64,000 nucleotides of DNA from Liolophura sinensis. Lineage: Eukaryota > Mollusca > Polyplacophora > Chitonida > Chitonidae. The notes beneath the pieces are model-generated. The model was not told the DNA's origin. It was given only the letters and a program-made list of their open reading frames with translations, and did no database searches. Made by a program: the position numbers and the translations under genes. Below are positions 22,138-33,393 of this stretch, piece after piece (position 1 is the stretch's first letter; every line of letters starts with the position of its first letter). The stretch lies in NCBI RefSeq assembly GCF_032854445.1, contig NC_088307.1, positions 10,850,001 to 10,914,000 of the forward strand. Reading direction: 5' to 3'.

Positions 22138-23084
22138 GTAAGTTTTGTCACCTCACCAAGAACTTTTTTCGGAAATGCAAATTCTGCACGTTTACATACA
22201 TCTCCAGACAGGCTTACTGATAAAACATCTCCATTGTATATGCTGTGAACTATATGATTATCACCTATATTTCTGAAAGACATGATTGATTTTATTTAGT
22301 ACCCAAAGCTGTTGATATCTGCTTTGCCACATACTCTCTCAGATTTTCTGCCTGAAACTGTGTCACAAAATATCCGGTATAGCTGTACTTTGATACTTTG
22401 AAATGAGTCACAAATTTGGTTAGATTGTAAAAGACTGTCATGGGGCATTATAAACCGTTATTTTACATATCAGTAACCCGATTTTCTTCATACTCGTGGG
22501 TTTTGCAGCGACTACGTTGTTGTATTAAATCGTAACGAGACCCAAACTTACATTTGTGCCATTGTATATTAGTCTTTTTCAAGTTTTGCTTAATAAAGAT
22601 GCTTAAATTTGCCGCAGTTTTATATGGCTTGATCTTTTTTGTACTGTGGATTTGTGGACTATTATGCTGTCTATACATGTATTCCTCATCCCTTCAAAAG
22701 AACGATGCGCTGGTAAACATGGGGACATCAAAATAATATAAAATGCTTTCAGAATATAAAAATATCTGCTTAATCGATCCCAGCTCCTGCTGACAAAGCT
22801 GCTGCTTTAGGTCAGGAGGTTTGTCCGCCATCTGGCCAAGGGCGGTAGATGTTTCCGTTCTCTGTCCGGTTTTCTTGCACCTACGAATTTGACCGCTGGC
22901 GTATAAGTGAAATAATTTGAGGATGGGTCGATCAAGTCAAGTTACAACGTGCATGTAAATAAATAAGCATGGAGGTTTATACGTTTGTCTGTATATGCAC
23001 GTGTACAAGCGTGTTAAAGAGGCTTTACCGAAGATATTTGGCAAAACAAAACACCTATCTTCGCTAAGGAAACCAAATGCTGTG
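22138..23084. other. No gene seen; one decayed SINE
   Basis: 22775-22925 is a decayed A-like SINE (gctggcgtataagtgaaata near its end). The rest is AT-rich with no recognised content. Confidence 0.4.
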
Positions 23085-23086
23085 TA

Positions 23087-23337
23087 CACTCAACAATTGA
23101 TCTGTTAAAGTTAACAGGAAGTAGTCTGAGTGATGCTAGAGTATATTCAGTTATTATAACACAATATTGTGTTACATTCAACATAATATCCTGTTATTCT
23201 AACAGAATCTTTATGTTGAACTAATAGAATATGTGTGTTATATTTAACAGAATAATATGCTGCAATAACAGAATACATTCTAGTATCACCCAGATAACAG
23301 ACTTTCTGTTAAATTTAACAGGTTCATTTTTGGAGTG
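23087..23337. mobile_element. MITE (Tc1/mariner-like), complete copy
   Basis: 251 bp flanked by TA (23085-23086 and 23338-23339). It begins CACTCAAC and ends GAGTG, with terminal inverted repeats extending about 35 bp (gatctgttaaagttaacag versus ctgttaaatttaacaggttc). The interior is AT-rich and has no coding capacity. The TA flanks and CACTC ends fit non-autonomous Tc1/mariner elements. Confidence 0.88.
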
Positions 23338-23339
23338 TA

Positions 23340-23975
23340 TATTTAGTAAGACTTTCTCAAATTATTGCTTTCCAGGAAAAATCTATTTTAGGAACTTTAT
23401 AATCGATTTTGAGCAATAACACGTGCAAAAACGTGGTTAATATTCTGTAAACGTTTATCATTGGAGCTATTCCAAAATAATACAAATAATCGATTGAATT
23501 TGTGCTGATCGATTTTTGCCAAAAATTTGAGATTTTGTTAACACTGGTGTCAAGGAACCTATGTGGGCGAGCGGACGTGAGATAGTGTTTCTGAGCGCTA
23601 AATAAAACGTTGTTTGTGATGTGATGAATAATTACATGTATCTCAGAAGCGGCAATGTTAAACTTGAACCAAACTATATCACAAAATCAATGGCTTGCGA
23701 AATAATCATGTTTCAATTCACAGGAACCCAAATGAAGACAATTTGTTACACTCCTAGCTGTAAATCTAAATAAAACCGATCTCGTATCAGTGAACTGACC
23801 TTGAATCTGTAATATATATTATACTTCTTTGATAATTCACTTGCAGTTCACGTCGCATCTCCTGGACCGCTAATTTCATTAGAAAAGGCTGCACGTTGGG
23901 CAAATCTGTGCAAGACATCGCAAAACGTCTCTTAGCCAGCGATAAATGGCACACAACACATCATTGTAGCGTGGA
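23340..23975. other. No gene seen
   Basis: AT-rich spacer between the MITE and a SINE; no repeat or exon recognised. Confidence 0.4.
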
Positions 23976-24325
23976 GTTATTGAGTGAGTGAGTGCTTGCG
24001 GTTTAACGTCGAACGTAACAATTTTTCAGTCATATGACGACAAAGGAATTCTTAGAGTGCGTGTAATATGCTTCCTTTTTAAAGGACGGATTTCCACCGC
24101 TCTTTTATCAAGTGCTGATTCACTGAGGCGCCTTACTGAAGGCAAGTAAGCCTTGCCCCGCTCGAGTCATTATACTGATACGGGTTTCACTATCCCCTTC
24201 ATGCTGAACGCCAAGCGAAGAAGTTACAGCTTCCTGTCTTAAGGTCTTAGGTGTGACTCGACCCAGGATTGACCCTGGGTCTACCGCTCCCGAAGCGGAC
24301 GCTCTACCAACTGTGCTATCGGGGC
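23976..24325 (-). mobile_element. SINE family B, full-length copy
   Basis: Minus-oriented: gagtgagtgagtgcttg tail, cagtcatatgacgac, ggacggatttccaccgc, gaagttacagcttcct, then the tRNA-like head gctctaccaactgtgctatc. A possible short duplication agttat flanks it. Confidence 0.9.
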
Positions 24326-24917
24326 GGGAAGAAGTTATACAGTTTTCATTGAAACCGTGGGTATATCAAACCTGGAACAAATTCAACTGTTATAATGGTC
24401 GCAAATCTAACGACCCTCCTTTTGTAAATGCGTACAAAAGATTTCTACGTGCATGTACATATGTTTTGCACACATATTTACAAATGAATTGTATAAATGT
24501 ACCTTGTACATCCCAAGCACAATCAACATTTATTTTACATAAATGTCTTGCTGTAATTTAGTCCTTCCGACTGCAACTATTTTGGTTTTATTTAAACTTT
24601 CTAAAGGAAATCGGGGATTACTTTGGAACAGAGGATGGGTTTAGTAAACACAGACTGGTTTAACACAATCGCCATACAAAGTTATTGGCTAATATGTGTT
24701 CAGCGCATTGTCAATCAACATTATTACACGAAATAAACATGGTGTTAATTTTAACCTTGCGACCCACTTTAGTAAGTTTAGAAAGTTTTTTATTTATATG
24801 CCAAAAGACAACTGATATGTACGATGACGGCCACATTTGTACGAGAGGACTGGGGAGGTATAAAGGTTTGGCAAGTTGCTGACGAAACTCTCCCACGTCG
24901 CACATATATTATGTAGG
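24326..24917. other. No gene seen
   Basis: Short open frames on both strands without recognisable content. Confidence 0.35.
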
Positions 24918-25158
24918 AACACGCTAGCACAGCACAATGACCCAGTACACTCTCGTCAATGCGGTCGTTTTGAGTTCAAGGCAAGTTCATGCTGGCTTCT
25001 TCTCCAGCTGTAGGTGGGAGGGTTTATCAGCAATTTGCGAATGTCCGTGTGCTTCCTACCGCTGTAATGCTGGCTGCCTCTTGGTTGCATAGGCGAAATA
25101 TTCTTGAGCGTGGCGTAAAGCCCAATCCAGCAAATGAATAAATAAATAAATAAATAGA

Positions 25159-25221
<63 letters not shown>

Positions 25222-25225
25222 ACAA
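24918..25225 (+). mobile_element. SINE family A with a hugely expanded (AAAT)n tail
   Basis: Head-proximal text gctagcacagcacaatgac and B-box-like gagttcaagg, then body gaaatattcttgagcgtggc. From about 25135 to 25225 follow roughly 22 AAAT units, nearly perfect. The A-box part is truncated. The hydrophobic frames read from this tail are artefacts. Confidence 0.88.
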
Positions 25226-25359
25226 ACGAACTTGATATGAAGAGTCCACACATGAGATAACCATCGAATCTTTGACTTCCCGTGTTCGAGAGTCATTAAA
25301 CCCACGAGTCGTTTGACCTACAGCAACTGAGACAAAGGAAGCTTGATGGGAGCAAGGCG

Positions 25360-25700
25360 TGGTCTTGAGACGCTTGCTTTTCAATCGGTATGGCCCACGT
25401 GAAGCGGGTTCAATCCCGGCAATGGCCAGTGAATTTGTAGATTCCTCGCTCCCACCGCCGGTGGGGCCATAGTGAGGATAAGCGGTCGACGACGTGTTGT
25501 GTGTGTGGTCGTTGGTACAGCCTTATACGCTCGTTGATGATCACTTCCAATGTTGTGTGCATGAAAGAGCCTTATGTGGCAAAGTTTATCAGTAACTTGC
25601 CAAAGGTCGGGGGTTTACCCAGAGCACTCAGGTTTCTTTCAACCGTGATTCAGGCCGCCATCGTTTAGGACTAGCCTTATCTATTAGCCACAATCCACTT
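25360..25700 (+). mobile_element. Probable tRNA-derived SINE, diverged third type
   Basis: Has a B-box-like GGGTTCAATCCCGG at about 25408-25421 preceded by a tRNA-like stretch. The body (gtttatcagtaacttgcc, ggtttctttcaaccgtg) follows family A landmark order but is strongly diverged. Confidence 0.45.
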
Positions 25701-25746
25701 CACAACACATTTACACACTAACTTTACTGTCACTTAAACTTAAATT

Positions 25747-25990
25747 TATTTATTTATTTCATTGGTGTTTTATTTCGTACTCAAGAATATTTTTCTGATG
25801 CAGTCGCGGCCTGCATTATGGTGGGTGGAAACCGGTTTCGGGAAAACCCACGATCATCCGAACGTTGCTTCCAGATCTTCCCACGTACGGCCAACAAAGA
25901 AGCCAGCCTGAGCTGGACTTGAACTCACAGTGACCGCATTGGTGGGAGACGCCTTGCAGGCATGCTAACCCCTTTGACTACGGCGACCCC
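25747..25990 (-). mobile_element. SINE family A, full-length diverged copy
   Basis: Tail tttatttatttatttc, body gtactcaagaatattttt and gcctgcattatggtgggtgg, and a head with tgagctggacttgaactca and gctaacccctttgactac. Orientation is minus. Confidence 0.85.
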
Positions 25991-26686
25991 ATCACTCAAA
26001 GAAACGTACAGAAGACTATATAGGTTGGTTTGAGCTTTTGCGTGTTCACATACTTTATTTGTACTCATGCTCTAGTCTACACTTCCGGTAAGCCAGTGTG
26101 ATATTATTATATATATTATGATAATGCAGTTTTAAACAAACTCTAATATGCACAACACCTGGCCTATGTTTGTCAAGTGTATATACAAATATTTACAATA
26201 AACCCCCTTTCACGCACTCATTCACAACTTTCGCGCTTTGTGTAACAAAACCATGATTTTAAGATAAATGGCGCTTCAGAACATGGTTCGAGTGTCAACC
26301 CAAACATAAAGTGTATAAATAAACAACGTATCAATTTATATATAATATAAACACATACAAAGAGCCTATGCTTTGCGTAGAAAACAAAAAATGACACCTA
26401 TTCAAGTGCCTCTACTGTTTTGTCTGTTTTTCAGTCAAAAACTAGAAGTATTTTGAGAGCCCTGTTGACTAGGTATTGATATTGGTACAGAATACATTGC
26501 ACTTAATAATTGACTTCATTGCGTATATAGGATTACTTAGGCCTACTATGAGACAAAGGCCTTTCATGTAATAATAAGCATATGAGATTTTCCTGTTGTA
26601 TTTGCTGTAGACACGCACAATCGATATATCTAATTAAACAACAATTTAGCACATATATTTAATATAAACTATTTTTACATAATAAT
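25991..26686. other. 3' flank of the NR2E gene; no gene seen
   Basis: AT-rich. On the minus strand ATTAAA at 26663-26658, about 25 nt beyond the stop codon, is a candidate polyadenylation signal. It is close to the stop; others further out are possible. Confidence 0.4.
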
Positions 26687-27909
26687 TTAGCTGGATTTGA
26701 ACATGTCACACAATAGTCTCTCTATGGGGATGCTCCCGATGGTACGCCGGAAAAACAAATCCTCAATTGCCCTGGGGCTGATTGTACGCAGAGCCGGAAG
26801 TAGAAGAAGCATTTTGCCAAACCGCAGTTTCGAACCCGGGCTTTGGCTGCACGTATAATCACTGAGCATGAGCTGAGCTTGATCTTGAAGAGATTCGACT
26901 TGCATGGAATCTCGGAGGCCACGGGTTTCTGGAAAATAAAAGTAAAATAGGCTACTTATATTTAGAAAAATTGCTTTGCAAATATGGAACAAGCGAAAAA
27001 ATCACATACACAGACCCTGTTATTCTGTGTTTGGCGTTTTCTAGATGTTTTTCCATGGTCAAAAAAAAACGACATTATTAGGCCAGTTCTGAGTAAGTAT
27101 TTACACATTAAATTATTTTCCAATAGCTTCGTCAGAAAGTTAAATATTCCAATGACAAAATCCTAATTACCTGATTTGAACAGAACCAAAGCCTTTAAAC
27201 AAGCAAATTCTGTAGCGTCTACGCGGAGGGCGTTGAATCGCGAGATTACATCTTGAAGAGCCCGGATGTGTCCAGCAATGACAGAGGATTTTTCGGTGTG
27301 GTGGCCATCTGCAGTCATTCCATTGGCTGCTAAAAGAGTAGCTGTGAACACACAGAGGAAGAAGCGTTTCAAAACTGATAGAAATTGTTATTACCTGATT
27401 TTACTATACATTTAATAATTTTTTTCGATGTGTAGATGAATCTGCTTAAAAAGGCATGTTGTCTGATGTAAAAAAGTTGCTAGTAATTAGGCACGAACTG
27501 ACTACAGCAGGTTTTCCATTATAACAATGTTTTAAATAAAACGACATACCTGCATCTAAATTCAGTGACCACTGCGCTGCACTGAGGATGAACAACTCGT
27601 TCCAAGACTCCTCTAACAGAATGGCTTGGTCTCTGAACGGAAGCTGAAGGAATGAAGGAATGTTTCGGGCCCATTTAATGGACATAAACAAAAGCCTGGC
27701 GGCAGTTTCGTAAATTCCTTCCGCAGCCGCACTGACGAAGGCGCTTTGGTCGACAAGTGGTGTGGGGATTTGTCCTGGAGTGTGGAAGGCTGCTGACATG
27801 TTGACAGCGGATGGAGGGATTAGCTTTGCAACGTAACCCCTGGGTGTTACGGGCGTGTTCGATCCAACAGATGACGAAGAGGAATTGTCCAGCCGCTTTG
27901 GGGAGTCGT
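26687..27909 (-). CDS. NR2E exons 5-7: ligand-binding domain
   Basis: Exons 27909-27550, 27341-27171 and 26928-26687. The middle exon begins at the second of two possible acceptors (tgtgttcacag); the first, 5' of it, would break the frame. The final helix ends two residues after DMFK. NR2E receptors typically act as ligand-independent repressors or activators; whether this one binds a ligand cannot be read here. Confidence 0.93.
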
Positions 27910-30900
27910 CTGCAGAAAGGAATCAAACTTGAAAACATCTTTATCTACAGTGTAGTGTCAACATGTCCTATTTTATTATTCATTGAACTACTTAATGACT
28001 TCTAATTAAATTGGAACATTTTACATCTAGACTCGATTAAGGACTAAAAATGGACTAAATTTTCGATGATATGTCACAGCTTTAGGCATTTTCTGAAATT
28101 ATATCAATTAGAAACTGTCTTGAGCTGTGAAACTGAAATGGACGTGAAAGCAAACAATATCAGCTAATTCATAAATACAACGCATACTACGCATCATTCA
28201 CAGTCCGCAATTTTGTGATCGGTTATATGTCATGATAAATATGTCACTGACGCTCACCTTTATCGCTGTCATCGCGCCGCTCTCTTTTCGGAGACGGAGC
28301 ACCATCGTCGGAAGATGGCGATCGAGTTTTGTCCTTACGGTCCTCTCTCGGTGACCGGGTAGTCACCTCCTGACGGAGCTCGTTTTCGGGGCTGTGAGGG
28401 AGAATGAGAGACCGTCGGTGATCGGCCAAGTGAACCGGCATCGGGTGGAGTAGATGAGCTCCATGATGGAATCCGAAATCCGGGGTAATGCCAACAGGTG
28501 AACCAAACTGATGAACCGGAAACTGACCAAACTCCATTCTGAAAAATCAAAAAGATCGTCAATCACTGAAAATGATGAAAATATTTAGGATAAAAATAAA
28601 GACTTTTGATTATGGTTTCCAAAGAATAAAAAAAACAATGGTTTTTTTTATTGATTTATTTTATTATTTATGTTTTTATTTCATTGTTGTTTAACACAAA
28701 ATATTATACCAGATCCACCATAAATTCAAAGAGAAAACTGCTTGTCAAAATTTATTTTATCTTTTTAACATTATTATTACCATTTTAAGGAAGATGCTGA
28801 TAAGCTTGGGATATATAAAGAAAATTCCGGCTTACCGAGATCTGTCTATGAATTCTGTGATGGGGTGGTAGGGTGGGATGGAGGGCGGTGACTTGTTCTC
28901 GATCGGGCTGACTGGACTCTCACGCTTGTACTGGTAGCATCTGGGGGCACGCTCGTGCTGAACGGCTGGAAGGAAACAGAAACTATCAAACTACGGGACT
29001 TTCGCCTTTCATCAATAAAACAATCAGTTGTTAAGAAAATGTACACGCAGATGATGTCTTTCATGCTCCTTCCTCTAAGGTCGCAGCTCTTTGTTTTAAA
29101 GAACCGCCATAGTGAAAATGAAATACCCTTGACTAAGGCGTAAACCACCAAACAAATAACAGTTAAAGACAGCTAGGCAACCGCTGTGTATGTTTCGTGG
29201 TTTGGAGATGTAGACATTTGAATTATTTTTGTAGAGATTTAAGACTACTTAAATGTTGAGATTATTCTTATTTTTGGAGAAGAAAATACAAAAAGAAAGA
29301 ATGAATGTATGAATGGGTGTATCGTAACGCAACATTCTTCAGCCCGTATCGTGGTGGGAACATTTTAAAACTAGGAATGAGTTACTTTAAACTAGAAAGT
29401 GGCATTAAGCAATAATCATTTGTTCATTCTTAAAACGAGCAAAAGACGACGAAAAGAAAGCAAAGTCGTTTATTTAAAAGGGTGAGTTTTTGCTTTCTGG
29501 AGTAGCGACCTGTCTAAAAAGACTTGGCTTGAGAAAGTTCATTAGCGCGGACCCCACCTGAGACAAATCAGAAACCAGGTACCGGAATATTTGACAAAGA
29601 TTGCTTTCTTTACCCAAGACACGTTCAAATAAAAACACTATCGAATTGTGACAAATCAATGCTGATAATGAATTCTAGTGTTTGAGGGCGTAACTTTATG
29701 ACATGGGAGACCTTTTGCCTATTAAACTCTGTTTGTGCTCGTTTAGACGAAGGTATAATTCGACTTCGCTAAGAAGCGGGGTGGCAAGATTTGGATCGAT
29801 CGTCGTCATTTCTCTTCCCTCTCATTTGGAATTCAGAAAGAATCAAGTAACGCCACATGTGCTGGTTTACCAGGCCTAATATCCACCGCTCGCGCGAGAC
29901 GTGCACGCGCCATTGTTGACTTTTTCCGGGTAAACAAATACAAACTGACAGCTCTTCAGTCAAGGTACTTACGCTCAAGAACTTTTAACAAACTTCGCTT
30001 TGGCTCTTTCCAGATGATATTTTTTGTCGGGTAGGCAAGATTGTTTCGCATACCTATTCTGTAACTTTATTCCCTTTCATTTTATCGACGAAATACAGAT
30101 ATACGAGAATGTTTTAATTCTGGCCTGCACAACACCATGATGTTTATCCCTAATGCGATAATCATAATTTATTATTAGACACGCTTTCGTATTGGCTTTA
30201 TGGTAGGCACCGACACAATAAGCGGGTGATCTCAAAACGACTTTCAAAATTATCCATGAAATCCGCGGAATTGTGGTTTTCACATGACTTGTGTAATTGT
30301 AGTATGATTCGAACAAGCATGAATCTTTCATGAGCTTCTGTACGTGAACTGGTGCCGGTGACAACTACGTCAACTGAGCGAACATACTTAATCGAAGAAT
30401 AGTTGATAGACGCCATGGAACTCCGCAAAGAACTTGTGGTTTTCGAACAGGAGCGCACTCAATCTATAAACACATGTTAGTTTCCCAAGGCCGGTCAGAC
30501 GCGATGACTTTTTAAAAGAACGTCTCGGTATGGGCCACAGTCGATCATGCCCATTCCAACTCTATTTCGTAAGTCGTTTAAAACGCGGACCTGTTCGAAA
30601 ACCACTTTCACTTGTCAGCTGACGATGCATTAAGTGAAGGGTTTTCCAAACAAACCAGCGTTTGCTGATCCGATTTCACCGCTTGTGTTTCTGTTGGCAG
30701 AAACAACCCTAGTCGTAATGGCGGGTCTCTAATCTAATCTAATACAGACTTTTTTTCTTCCTTCACTTGCCGTTTGACTGTTAGTACATCTAAACACAAT
30801 TATTTTTATAACTTTAGACATAACCTAAATTAGATCTTTATGAAAAGCAGTTGACTTGATACATAAAATGCGATGTATAGTGTACAGTTAAGACAGATTT

Positions 30901-33393
30901 TGGAAGGACTCTGGACAACAAAAGAACACCAAAGCAAAATGACTTATTCTTTCGAAAAAATTGATGTAACTCACCGTCTCTGTTCATTTTGACCTCCAGG
31001 CACTTCTTGAAGCGACACGCCTGACACTGATTCCTCCGGGCGACGTCCACCACGCACTGTCCATTCTCTTTACATACATAGTCCAGGTTTCGGCGAATGC
31101 TTCTCTTAAAGAACCCGCGGCACCCGTCACAGCTCTGTACACCGTAATGTTTGCCCGAAGCCTTGTCGCCGCACACCAAGCACAGGCTGTCCATTTTGTG
31201 AGGCGGGGAGTGGCGAGAGTCTGAATAGTCAAAATACAAATTAAGGGCATTTGTTAAAAATGTTTGGCTATGATTTTGGATTTTTTTCAAAAAATTGATT
31301 TAGCCTCAAATAATGAATATTGATTGCTGCTGAATATAATGACTGGGCCATCTAAATGAAGATTAAGCTTAATTTGACAATGAAATGTACGTTGTTTGGA
31401 CGTTGTTATTTTCCTATTACACCAATATACGGTTTTTGTTTTATTATTTTATTTTTCGTTTTTAATTTGTCATGTTCTGCGAAATACCTAAAAGTACAAA
31501 ATGACAAAGCACAAAATACAAAGCAAATCCATGAGATTTTCTAAAACATTTATAAAGTTAGAATTTACAGATAATTAGCTCTCAATAAAATAAAAAAGAA
31601 AACATGAAAGAAAACTAAAAAAACGTCTCGAAAACGGATCAATTATTTTGGGGGGTTCTGCTAAAACATGTGATTACTTGTTATTCCGGTGTTGGTCTAA
31701 ACGTTTAGAGAAAGTGTGGATAATCGGCGTTTTTACACGCATATCAAGGTAGCTGAAGGTGTTAAAAGTTACCGAGCGCTAAGAACTGCTTTTGTCTTCT
31801 TACAGGTAAGACTGCCCCGCGGGACAAGCTCTACCCGCTGTTTCCTTAGACCCCCTGCGTTAAGGTACTTCCGTAATAAGCACCCACTCCAAGCCTTGTA
31901 CAATAGACAAACTCGCCCACCCCAGACCCGGCATTTGTTTGGCTGACAAAAGCTTTATTATTTACCAATGAGATCGTTTACTCTCGGTCAAAAAGCGGCT
32001 TTCAGCTTCTATCAGGTGTTTTAGTGTATACTGCTTTCTTACTTAATGGACTTCCGCGGAAGTTTATTAAAACACATATCAAACAATTTACCATACTTAT
32101 CCTTTGTCGTTAGATTTTCTCTCGTACACCAGAGAACGCAGTTACACCGGCACAAGCACATTCAAACCCCACTAATGTTTTCATAATCTCAAGTTTGTAA
32201 TGACATGCCGCACCTGTGTATTTTGCGATTGATAAAACAGAATGCAGTAAATTTTAATCCGCTTTTAATCGGTCGCAGAATTTGAAAGAATGTGTTATTT
32301 AGTAAATGGGCAAAAAATCAAAAAAATTATACTAATAGCGATTTTTAAAACAATTTATGCGACACAAATAACCTTTTAAAAATATATGGTGTTACCTTAG
32401 TATTTGCATTACGTTTGCTAATGTAAATCAGACATTTCAAAGCACAACAAACTATAAATCAAAATTCCTTCCATGTCTTGCAATAGCAGATTTAGTAAAC
32501 TATTGATTATTATTACTAAGCCTATTTCGATAATTTTTTTTTAAACTTAATATTGGCTTGCTATTTAATTCTGATTTCATTAAACACAGATTTTGAAAGC
32601 CTCCGTTTTATCAAGTAACGTTGTAAAGGTAGCCATATAAAATGGCATTCTGTCACACATATGTAGAATTTATCTTTTGCATCTCTCAGTAGGTTTTAAA
32701 CTTTATACCTTAATTAAAATGCTACTGTCTATATGGCATTACACTAACTAGTCCGGCATGTAATGTAAACAGCCGCGCCATATTTCCCGATAACCCTATG
32801 ATCGACAGACATATCAGATCATAGATTATCATGTCTAGACAACTTATATAGATAGGCACAGAATTTATCCTGTGACACTGTTTACGTGTGTATAGCACAA
32901 AATAAACTCAAGGTATTTAAACAGTGATAGATATAATATAAATTTTAGTGGGTAAATTATCCTAGTTTTACTGGTGAAGTTAGACATCCTTCAAAAAAGC
33001 TGGACAACTGTTATCACATGCAAAAGGTTATAGCGCTTTTTAAACAGCGGATATTTTTCACTCACAAATACTGTAAGACCTAATACATTAGTGAAAGTTT
33101 TAAGATTTTTTCACATTTTTCTTCGACTAATTTTCCTGAAAAGACTTTCAGAACTCTTAAAAACTAAGAATTTTACCAAACGATAGAATAGCAATCTTTG
33201 TGTTGTAAGTCATAATCACAGTCAATGTTTATCGGACGAATTGTACATTCAGACAAAACCGATATCAACTGATTCGAGAATAGTTAACATATTTCAGGTA
33301 TAAACAAATAACAAGCTCATTGGCAAATGATATATCATATTCACCTGGTGTTGACATGAGTTGTGCAGATCCATTCAAATTTGGTATAGCCAT
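26687..33393 (-). CDS. Nuclear receptor, NR2E group (tailless/PNR/FAX-1/HR83 relatives), seven coding exons
   Basis: A DNA-binding transcription factor acting in the nucleus, 492 aa. Exons in order: 33393-33345, 31220-30975, 28965-28836, 28538-28258, 27909-27550, 27341-27171, 26928-26687; all introns are GT-AG and all joins keep frame. The DBD (residues 30-98) has eight zinc cysteines (30, 33, 47, 50, 66, 72, 82, 85), P-box CDGCRG (47-52) and the NR2E hallmark AVQHERAPR right after it (99-107). A Ser/Pro-rich hinge (about 110-295) carries SPKRERR. The LBD (about 300-492) shows [38 protein letters not shown] and [16 protein letters not shown], and it ends in the NR2E-type helix [15 protein letters not shown]2E proteins usually have DGCSG or NGCSG; R51 and the five-residue D-box spacing (C66-C72) point to the FAX-1/HR83 side rather than tailless. 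Exact orthology is not decided. The N-terminal domain is very short. Confidence 0.92.
28966..30974 (-). other. NR2E intron 2
   Basis: 2.0 kb, with a SINE-A tail scrap at about 29112-29160 (gactaaggcgtaaaccacc). The segment 29700-30720 is richer in GC and CpG and may contain regulatory sequence; no exon seen. Confidence 0.4.
30975..31220 (-). CDS. NR2E exon 2: DNA-binding domain
   Basis: One 246-bp exon carries both zinc fingers, [15 protein letters not shown] to CLEVKMNRD, with acceptor ttgactattcag and donor GACGgtgagt. An internal ATG at residue 26 could serve as an alternative start if exon 1 is skipped. Confidence 0.95.
31221..33344 (-). other. NR2E intron 1
   Basis: 2.1 kb, AT-rich except for a GC-richer patch at 31740-31960. 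No exon or repeat family recognised. Confidence 0.4.
33345..33393 (-). CDS. NR2E exon 1: start codon exon
   Basis: Context aaaaaccATGGC, 16 codons ([16 protein letters not shown]), then donor CAGgtgaat in phase 1. That phase joins exactly to the DBD exon (split Asp codon). A TATA-like run (tatatacatatatgtgtat, minus strand, about 33445-33470) lies 55-80 bp upstream. Confidence 0.75.

Noticed and set aside
25027-25384. Minus-strand frames with long Leu/Ile/Tyr/Phe repeats
   Set aside because: They are translations of the (AAAT)n tail of a SINE.
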